DNA of 64,000 nt, taken from Chloroflexota bacterium (lineage in GTDB: Bacteria; Chloroflexota; Anaerolineae; Aggregatilineales; Phototrophicaceae). The notes beneath the pieces are model-generated. The model was not told the DNA's origin and made no database searches. It saw nothing but the letters and a program-made list of their open reading frames with translations. Each line of letters opens with the position of its first letter. The stretch's first letter is position 1. The position numbers and the translations under genes are program-made. Below, in pieces: positions 59,594 through 64,000 of this stretch. The stretch lies in contig JACAER010000006.1 in the NCBI GenBank assembly GCA_013388745.1, positions 1 through 64,000 of the forward strand. The letters run 5' to 3'.

Positions 59594-60349
59594 CTACAAG
59601 CGTACCACTGCTTCGACAGCCAACCAGAACAGTTTCTCACGCGAAGAGGCATTTTTGTGCCAACCGCGCGGATCCCATGTCTCGCCGCTGACATCATCAC
59701 CGCCGTACAGAATTTGGCCGAAGCGCACGCCGCGAAACTGGGCGACAGCGAAAAAGGCCGCCGCTTCCATTTCTACGGTAATGCAGCCCTCCGCTTTGCG
59801 CCGCGCCACTTTGGCCGGCGTTTCGCGGTAAATGGCGTCGGTTGTCCAGGTCTTGCCCACCGTATAAGGGATTTGATGCGTGGTCAAGGTGTGTGTGATG
59901 ACCTGCACCACTGCGGCATCGGCGGCCACTTCGCGCGCGGGCGGCAAGTAATGAAACGAGGTACCTTCGTCACGCAGCGCCGCATCCGGCACCACAACAT
60001 GCCCGGCGGCGATCTCGCGATTCAGCACGCCAGAGCCGCCGCAGGCGATGAACTTGCGACAGCCAAAAGCGATCAACTCGTCAAGAATGGCGGCAGACAT
60101 CGGCGCGCCAATGCCAGGATGCGCGATGGCGATGCGCGTATTCTGCACGTGCAGAGCATACACCGGGTTCGGGCCGATTTCGCTCTTCAGATGCTTAACG
60201 ACTTCCGCACCAGCGCACACCTTCTGAATCACTTCCTGAAAAAAGCACAGCACACAGTATTCCGGCATCGTGTCCAACCGCTTGAACACTTGCGCGGGTT
60301 CGATGATCGCCGGGTTTGCCGGATCGTATTCCAGAAGCGGGAAATGCAT
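59594..60349 (-). CDS. Nucleoside phosphorylase under SAM-riboswitch control
   Basis: A 251-residue PNP/UDP-phosphorylase-family enzyme, uridine-phosphorylase-like in layout. Visible are the phosphate-binding IAIAHPGIGAPMSAAILDEL, FIACGGSGVLNREIAAGHVV, DEGTSFHYLP, TTDAIYRETPAKVARRKAEG and the ribose/base motif ITVEMEAAAFFAVAQFRGVR. Its leader carries a SAM-I riboswitch and a terminator, so it is expressed when S-adenosylmethionine is low. That points to methionine or SAM salvage (methylthioadenosine or SAH cleavage) rather than uridine breakdown; this is inference from regulation. It may also be a generic phosphorylase. Start ATG at 60349 follows AAGGTGG. Confidence 0.85.
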   Translation of the reverse strand: MHFPLLEYDPANPAIIEPAQVFKRLDTMPEYCVLCFFQEVIQKVCAGAEVVKHLKSEIGPNPVYALHVQNTRIAIAHPGIGAPMSAAILDELIAFGCRKFIACGGSGVLNREIAAGHVVVPDAALRDEGTSFHYLPPAREVAADAAVVQVITHTLTTHQIPYTVGKTWTTDAIYRETPAKVARRKAEGCITVEMEAAAFFAVAQFRGVRFGQILYGGDDVSGETWDPRGWHKNASSREKLFWLAVEAVVRL

Positions 60350-60365
60350 GCGCGTCCACCTTAAT

Positions 60366-60395
60366 CAAAAAGCCCCTCCAGCAGTCTGAAGGGGC
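60366..60395 (-). terminator. Riboswitch expression-platform terminator
   Basis: On the minus strand GCCCCTTCAGACTGCTGGAGGGGC (60395-60372) forms a stem, followed by TTTTTGATTAA. It lies between the SAM-I aptamer and the phosphorylase ATG at 60349, where a riboswitch would use it as an off switch. Confidence 0.88.
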
Positions 60396-60414
60396 ACGTG
60401 AAGCGTATCACTGT

Positions 60415-60516
60415 CCCTCATCTTGCAGGTTTACCTGCCGGATTTAGCACCTTCCCGACGCTTCGGGGGTTGCTGCGGGTTCATTGGGCCGATCCCTCAC
60501 CCGCTCTCGATGAGCA
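60415..60516 (-). promoter_or_regulatory. SAM-I (S-box) riboswitch aptamer
   Basis: Read on the minus strand, the conserved blocks are all present. P1 begins at CTCATCGAGAGC (60514 down); next come GAGGGATCGGCCCAATGAAC and CCGCAGCAACC, the P3 hairpin (CCCCCGAAGCGTCGGG), and AAGGTGCTAAATCCGGCAGG. A P4 hairpin GCAGGTAAACCTGC follows, and P1 closes with AGATGAG (60423-60417). This fits the SAM-I consensus. High S-adenosylmethionine should favour the terminator at 60366-60395 and switch off the phosphorylase. Promoter, aptamer and terminator are complete. Confidence 0.95.
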
Positions 60517-60526
60517 TGTTTTCAAC

Positions 60527-60555
60527 ATCCTAGCACTGCTGCAGAGGAGAGTCAA
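60527..60555 (-). promoter_or_regulatory. Promoter of the SAM-I leader
   Basis: On the minus strand TTGACT (60555-60550), a 17-base spacer and TAGGAT (60532-60527). Transcription would begin near 60520, just ahead of P1 of the riboswitch. Confidence 0.75.
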
Positions 60556-60615
60556 GAACTTTGTTACAGGGCACGCGCGGCCCAGAAAGCTGAGCAATCC
60601 CATTTCTTAACACAA

Positions 60616-60687
60616 ATTGAGCATAATTTTTATAAATAGTGCTTGCAATTGAACTCAACTTGTTGTTAAATATATGTTAAGCTCAAT
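60616..60687 (+). repeat. AT-rich inverted repeat ahead of the gene at 60716
   Basis: ATTGAGC (60616-60622) is mirrored by GCTCAAT (60681-60687). The 70-base AT-rich interval, unlike the surrounding GC-rich sequence, carries TTGAAC (60649-60654) and possible -10 boxes (TAAATA, TATATG). It probably holds the promoter for the gene at 60716. Confidence 0.4.
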
Positions 60688-60715
60688 AACAATCATTTAA
60701 ACAACAAGGAGCGAA

Positions 60716-61141
60716 ATGGACACCAACACTGCCCGTCAGATCGTCGTCGAAGTTACCGCCCTCAGCGAACTCGCCACCGCCTTTCAGGCCAAATATGGCA
60801 AAGGCTACAGCCTGAAAGCCGACAGCGCGCCCGAAGCCTGGACATTGCACAACCGGATGCGCGATCACCAGCGTACTCTGGCTGGCCTGCTCGATAGCGA
60901 AGCGCTGGCGCAGCCACAAATCCGCAATCGCTGGTGGGAACAGCACGATGCGATGGACATTCGCACGACGCAAGACCTGTTCTTCGAGGCGTACCAACTG
61001 CTGACGCGCTGCGTGTACGCCGAATCGGCCAACCATGATCTGCGTCAATCGCCGGGGATCACCTGCTCGCAGGCCATTATCGCTGGGATGCTGCATCCCG
61101 CTGCCCGTCAGGATCCCGTCAGGATGGTGTATGCGGCTTAA
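60716..61141 (+). CDS. Orphan hypothetical protein, 141 aa
   Basis: Not recognised. A soluble, helix-rich protein: TNTARQIVVEVTALSELATA, PEAWTLHNRMRDHQRTLAGL, RNRWWEQHDAMDIRTTQDLF, and FEAYQLLTRCVYAESANHDL. His, Trp and Cys residues are scattered, without a clear metal motif. AAGGAGCGAA precedes the ATG and an AT-rich promoter-like region lies upstream. It ends in a strong terminator at 61166, so it is a single-gene unit divergent from the SAM-I controlled cluster. Confidence 0.6.
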   Translation: MDTNTARQIVVEVTALSELATAFQAKYGKGYSLKADSAPEAWTLHNRMRDHQRTLAGLLDSEALAQPQIRNRWWEQHDAMDIRTTQDLFFEAYQLLTRCVYAESANHDLRQSPGITCSQAIIAGMLHPAARQDPVRMVYAA

Positions 61142-61165
61142 TCGGCACACACTCAACCGTTCCTG

Positions 61166-61207
61166 AAAACAGCGCGTTCTCTCCACAAGAGGCGCGCTGT
61201 TTTTTTT
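61166..61207 (+). terminator. Strong intrinsic terminator
   Basis: AAAACAGCGCG (61166-61176) pairs with CGCGCTGTTTT (61193-61203) around a 16-base loop, followed by TTTT. It ends the gene at 60716-61141. Confidence 0.93.
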
Positions 61208-61265
61208 CGGGCGCAGCGCCGCTATAATCAACTCTATTCGCTCCCTTTCCATTCGTCAGGCGGTC

Positions 61266-61904
61266 ATGCGCGCAGCGCTTTTTGGCATTTGTCTGATAGT
61301 TGTGGCGGCCTGCCAACCGCTGGCGCGTCAGCCAGCGCAAACCTTCTCATTGGGCGCGTTAGTCCTGCGCGAAACATTTGATGATGCGTCTGACTGGGAA
61401 ACATGGCGCTACGCGGACATCCGGCTGCGCGTAGAAAACGGCGGCTTTCGCATCACAGCAGGCCAGCAGGGTTACGTCTGGTCGCTGAACGATCAGGTGC
61501 ATACCGATGTGGTGATCGAAGCGCACACACGCCAGCTTTCGGCGCACTTGAACAACGGCTACGGCGTTCTATGCCGCGCGCGTGACAACGGCGATGGCTA
61601 CTACTTCCTCATCAGCGGCGACGGCTACTATTCGATCCGGCGCGGCGCAGGACGCGCAGTGCAGCCGCTCGTCGAATGGGAAGCCTCTGCCGCGATTCAG
61701 CAGGGCATGAGCGCCAACGATCTGCGTGCCGTCTGCATTGGCCGCTATCTGGCGCTGTATGTTAACGGCCTGTTCGTAGCGGAATATGAGGACACTGCCT
61801 ACACGCAGGGCTATCCCGGACTGACGGCAGCCGCAGAAAGAGGCGATGTGGACGTGACTTTTGACGATGTGATGATCTACGAAGCGAGCAGTTATGGCGA
61901 ATGA
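61266..61904 (+). CDS. Lipoprotein with a LamG/concanavalin-like domain
   Basis: A 212-residue exported protein. The signal ends in lipobox IVVAAC (Cys16), so it should be lipid-anchored. The rest is a single beta-sandwich of the 3-keto-disaccharide-hydrolase/LamG type: LRETFDDASDWETWRYADIR, GYGVLCRARDNGDGYYFLIS, GDGYYSIRR, then ALYVNGLFVAEYEDTAYTQG and GDVDVTFDDVMIY. It probably binds or acts on carbohydrate. A TATAAT at 61223-61228 is in the short leader. Its last 11 bases overlap the next gene's start. Confidence 0.75.
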   Translation: MRAALFGICLIVVAACQPLARQPAQTFSLGALVLRETFDDASDWETWRYADIRLRVENGGFRITAGQQGYVWSLNDQVHTDVVIEAHTRQLSAHLNNGYGVLCRARDNGDGYYFLISGDGYYSIRRGAGRAVQPLVEWEASAAIQQGMSANDLRAVCIGRYLALYVNGLFVAEYEDTAYTQGYPGLTAAAERGDVDVTFDDVMIYEASSYGE

Positions 61905-63015
61905 AACGTATGATGTGATCGTGATTGGGTTGGGGGTAGTCGGGGCGGCGGCGGCTTATCATCTGGCGGGCAGCGGGCTGCGCGTGCTGGGGCTGGAACA
62001 GTTCCCGATCAACCATGACAAAGGGAGTTCCTACGGCGAATCACGCATTATCCGCTACGCCTATCAGGATGCTGTATACGTGGAGATGGCCAAACAGGCC
62101 TTTCCGCTCTGGCGCGCGCTGGAAGCCGAAAACGCCTACCACCTGCTGACCGTCACCGGCGGCTTAGACTTCGGCGCGGCGCAGAACGCGGCACTGCGAG
62201 CGACACGCAGCCAGCTTACGGCGGCGGGCATCGCGCACGAATGGCTGACACCCGGCGAAACTGCGCGGCGTTTTCCCCAGTTTCGGCTCGATGACGACAT
62301 GATGGCCGTGTACCAGCCGGATGCCGGCGCCCTCAACGCTTCGGCCTGCGTGGTAGCGCTGGTGGCCGAAGCGCAAAAACGCGGCGCGGTGCTGTGCGAC
62401 AATACGCCGGCCTACCATATTGATGTTCAGACCGACTCAGTAGTCGTTCACAGCGCGCGCGGCACGCACAGCGCGGGCCGGGTTGTTCTGGCGGCAGGCG
62501 CCTGGATGGGCAAACTGCTGCGGGCGCTGGATCTGGGGCTGCCGCTGCTTCCCACGCGCGAGGAGCAGGTGTTTTTCGAGACGCACAACAACCCGGATTT
62601 TCAGGCCGGGCGTTTTCCGGTGTTTATTCAGCACGGCGCAACCGTCTATTATGGCCTGCCCGACGCCGGCACAGGCTTAAAAGTCGGTATACACGGGCGC
62701 AGTCAGCACGTGGATCCCGATCATGTCACGCGCGAGGCTGACCCGGCTTATGCGCAAAAAGTGCGCAATTGGACAGGGCGCTATATCCCTTCTGGCGCGG
62801 GCGGCGTGCGCGAAACGCGCGTCTGCCTCTACACTATGACGCCCGACGAACACTTTATCATCGACACGCACCCCGCGCACAAGCATGTTGTCATCGGCTC
62901 GGCCTGCTCCGGGCACGGCTTTAAGTTTGGCATTTTGACCGGCAAGATGCTGGCGGGACTGGCGCAGGGCGAACGGCTCAACCACGACTTGTTCAACCTC
63001 AGGCGTTTTCTCTAA
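61894..63015 (+). CDS. Sarcosine oxidase / N-methyl amino-acid oxidase family flavoenzyme
   Basis: A 373-residue FAD-dependent oxidase of the DAO superfamily (MSOX/SolA group). The N-terminal FAD motif VIVIGLGVVGAAAAYHLAGS is at residues 8-27; KGSSYGESRIIRYAYQDAVY is the family motif after it. The covalent-FAD Cys candidate is in VVIGSACSGHGFKFGILTGK, and TPDEHFIIDTHP and TREEQVFFE follow the family pattern. Such enzymes remove N-methyl groups from small amino acids, making formaldehyde and H2O2. The start overlaps the lipoprotein gene by 11 bases, suggesting coupling. The exact substrate is unknown. Confidence 0.88.
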   Translation: MANETYDVIVIGLGVVGAAAAYHLAGSGLRVLGLEQFPINHDKGSSYGESRIIRYAYQDAVYVEMAKQAFPLWRALEAENAYHLLTVTGGLDFGAAQNAALRATRSQLTAAGIAHEWLTPGETARRFPQFRLDDDMMAVYQPDAGALNASACVVALVAEAQKRGAVLCDNTPAYHIDVQTDSVVVHSARGTHSAGRVVLAAGAWMGKLLRALDLGLPLLPTREEQVFFETHNNPDFQAGRFPVFIQHGATVYYGLPDAGTGLKVGIHGRSQHVDPDHVTREADPAYAQKVRNWTGRYIPSGAGGVRETRVCLYTMTPDEHFIIDTHPAHKHVVIGSACSGHGFKFGILTGKMLAGLAQGERLNHDLFNLRRFL

Positions 63016-63102
63016 CCGCTGACTCACACAACGGGGCGCAGCCATAGCACGCCCTTTTGCACACGTTTTCCGGCACCCTGTACTCAACAAAAAGGCGCAG
63101 GC

Positions 63103-64000
63103 ATGACAGTTTTGTATCACGAAGACGATGGCGATCTCAGCGTATTGGCGGGCAGGCAGGTGGCCGTCATTGGTTACGACGGCTTAGGGCAGTCCTTCGC
63201 GCTCAATCTGCGTGACAGCGGCATTCCGATTATCGTCGGCGTCGATGAGCGCGCACAGGCCAATGCGGCGGCAGAAGACGGCTTGCGCGCCGCAACCATC
63301 GTTGACGCCGTGACCGATGCGCAGATTATCCTGCTGCTGCTGCCGGATGAAAATATGGCGCAGATTTATATCGAGCGCGTCGCGCCGCACCTAGAACGCG
63401 GCGATACGTTGGTTTTCGCCAGCGGTTACAACGTCGCCTTCGGCTTCATCGAAGCGCCGCCCTTTGTCGATGTCGGCCTGATCGCGCCGCGCACACTGGC
63501 TGCTGCCGTGCGCGAACGTTACCTCAGCGAACAGGGCTTTTACAGCCTGGTCGCGGTGGGGCAGGACGCCAGCCGCCGCACCTGGCCGACCGTGCTGGCG
63601 CTGGCAAAAGCCGTTGGCTCGCTCAAGGCCGGCGCGATCGAGGTCAGTATCGAGCAGGAAGCCGAACTGGATCTGTTCGTGCAGCAGGCGATTCTGCCGG
63701 CGTTCCACCATTTGATGACCACCGCCGCCAATCTGCTGCTGAAAATGGGCTACCCCGCCGAAGCCGCGCTCAGCGATTTATATATCTCCGGCGAATTCAC
63801 CGATTATCTGCGCCAGGCCAGCGCCAAAGGGCTGCTGCACGCCTTACAGCAAACCTCGCTCACCAATCAGTACGGTACTATGAGCCGTATGGAGCGCTTC
63901 AACGATTTGAAGTTAGAACGCCTGATGGAAATCACGCTGGAAGAAATCCGGCGCGGCGGGTTTGCCAAGGAATGGGCGCGCGAATACAGCACCAATTCCC
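63103..64000 (+). CDS. Ketol-acid reductoisomerase-like paralogue, cut at the window end
   Basis: ATG at 63103; the frame is open to base 64000 (about 299 residues visible). It aligns with IlvC: LYHEDDGDLSVLAGRQVAVI, GYDGLGQSFALNLRDSGIPI, ILLLLPDENMAQIYIERVAP. Key catalytic features are changed. The KARI motif APKGPGH reads APRTLAA, and the metal-site DLFGEQ reads DLFVQQ (residue 190 Asp kept, 194 Glu to Gln). The later helical domain (ILPAFHHLMTTAANLLLKMG and GLLHALQQTSLTNQYGTMSR) is recognisable. It is therefore probably not the branched-chain amino-acid enzyme but a divergent paralogue. It lies 87 bases after the flavin oxidase gene. Confidence 0.82.
   Translation, partial: MTVLYHEDDGDLSVLAGRQVAVIGYDGLGQSFALNLRDSGIPIIVGVDERAQANAAAEDGLRAATIVDAVTDAQIILLLLPDENMAQIYIERVAPHLERGDTLVFASGYNVAFGFIEAPPFVDVGLIAPRTLAAAVRERYLSEQGFYSLVAVGQDASRRTWPTVLALAKAVGSLKAGAIEVSIEQEAELDLFVQQAILPAFHHLMTTAANLLLKMGYPAEAALSDLYISGEFTDYLRQASAKGLLHALQQTSLTNQYGTMSRMERFNDLKLERLMEITLEEIRRGGFAKEWAREYSTNS

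Noticed and set aside
1..64000. CRISPR array, rRNA or tRNA genes
   Set aside because: No regularly spaced repeats and no cloverleaf-forming sequence were seen by eye; a covariance search would be needed to exclude small RNAs fully.

Overview
The window looks like part of a GC-rich chromosome of a Chloroflexota (Anaerolineae-like) bacterium. This is inference, from Thr/Pro-rich linkers in exported proteins, envelope proteins with SH3b, LysM and beta-propeller domains, a transmembrane Ser/Thr kinase, DUF4342 and DUF1152 proteins, a Gram-positive-type SOS box (GAAC-N4-GTTC) in the lexA promoter and a SAM-I riboswitch. No rRNA, tRNA or CRISPR array was recognised. Coding density is high on both strands, and the GC bias leaves many long antisense frames open, which were rejected.

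Layout. 1-3.6 kb: the right end of an integrated element, with a MalT-like ATPase regulator cut by the window edge, a divergent XRE repressor and small HTH gene, and a large serine recombinase. The recombinase frame runs out of the element into a hotdog thioesterase gene that the insertion has cut off. 3.9-9.4 kb: GNAT acetyltransferase, TetR regulator with its own operator, an ABC exporter pair, LexA and dienelactone hydrolase. 9.4-14.5 kb: diaminopimelate decarboxylase, a sugar-1-phosphate nucleotidyltransferase, DinB-like protein, M32 carboxypeptidase and flavin reductase. 14.5-16.4 kb: an anchored cytochrome c divergent from a Tat-exported two-domain multicopper oxidase, with a perfect CRP/FNR-type palindrome between them. 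16.4-22.1 kb: DUF1152, a glycine-zipper protein and a deoxyribose branch (deoC, Uma2, ALDH16-type fusion). 22.2-29.7 kb: envelope and signalling genes, namely a LysM/LTD protein, TatA, a Ser/Thr kinase with an extracellular sensor and a WD40 lipoprotein.

29.7-34.4 kb: a glycoside hydrolase / GT-C glycosyltransferase / epimerase operon. 34.5-43.4 kb: SH3b proteins, two stand-alone receiver domains, hisF, a DUF692-like TIM barrel, a degenerate PP2C fused to a propeller, and a PduO-type cobalamin adenosyltransferase. 43.5-51.6 kb: a PAS histidine kinase with a Cys cluster, ADP-ribosylglycohydrolase, S41 protease, a beta-repeat protein, and a flippase-like protein coupled to a second glycoside hydrolase. 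51.6-60.6 kb (minus strand): a methionine/one-carbon block. A SAM-I riboswitch with its own promoter and terminator precedes a nucleoside phosphorylase and a membrane protein, followed by metH, a ketopantoate-reductase-like gene and a homocysteine methyltransferase/MTHFR, the last three joined by 4-bp overlaps. 60.7-64 kb: an orphan protein, a lipoprotein, a sarcosine-oxidase-type flavoenzyme and a partial ketol-acid reductoisomerase-like gene that has lost signature residues.

The most interesting items are the element boundary with its read-through recombinase tail, the SAM-riboswitch methionine block, the kinase with an RskA-like ectodomain, the pseudophosphatase-propeller protein and the divergent IlvC-like paralogue.
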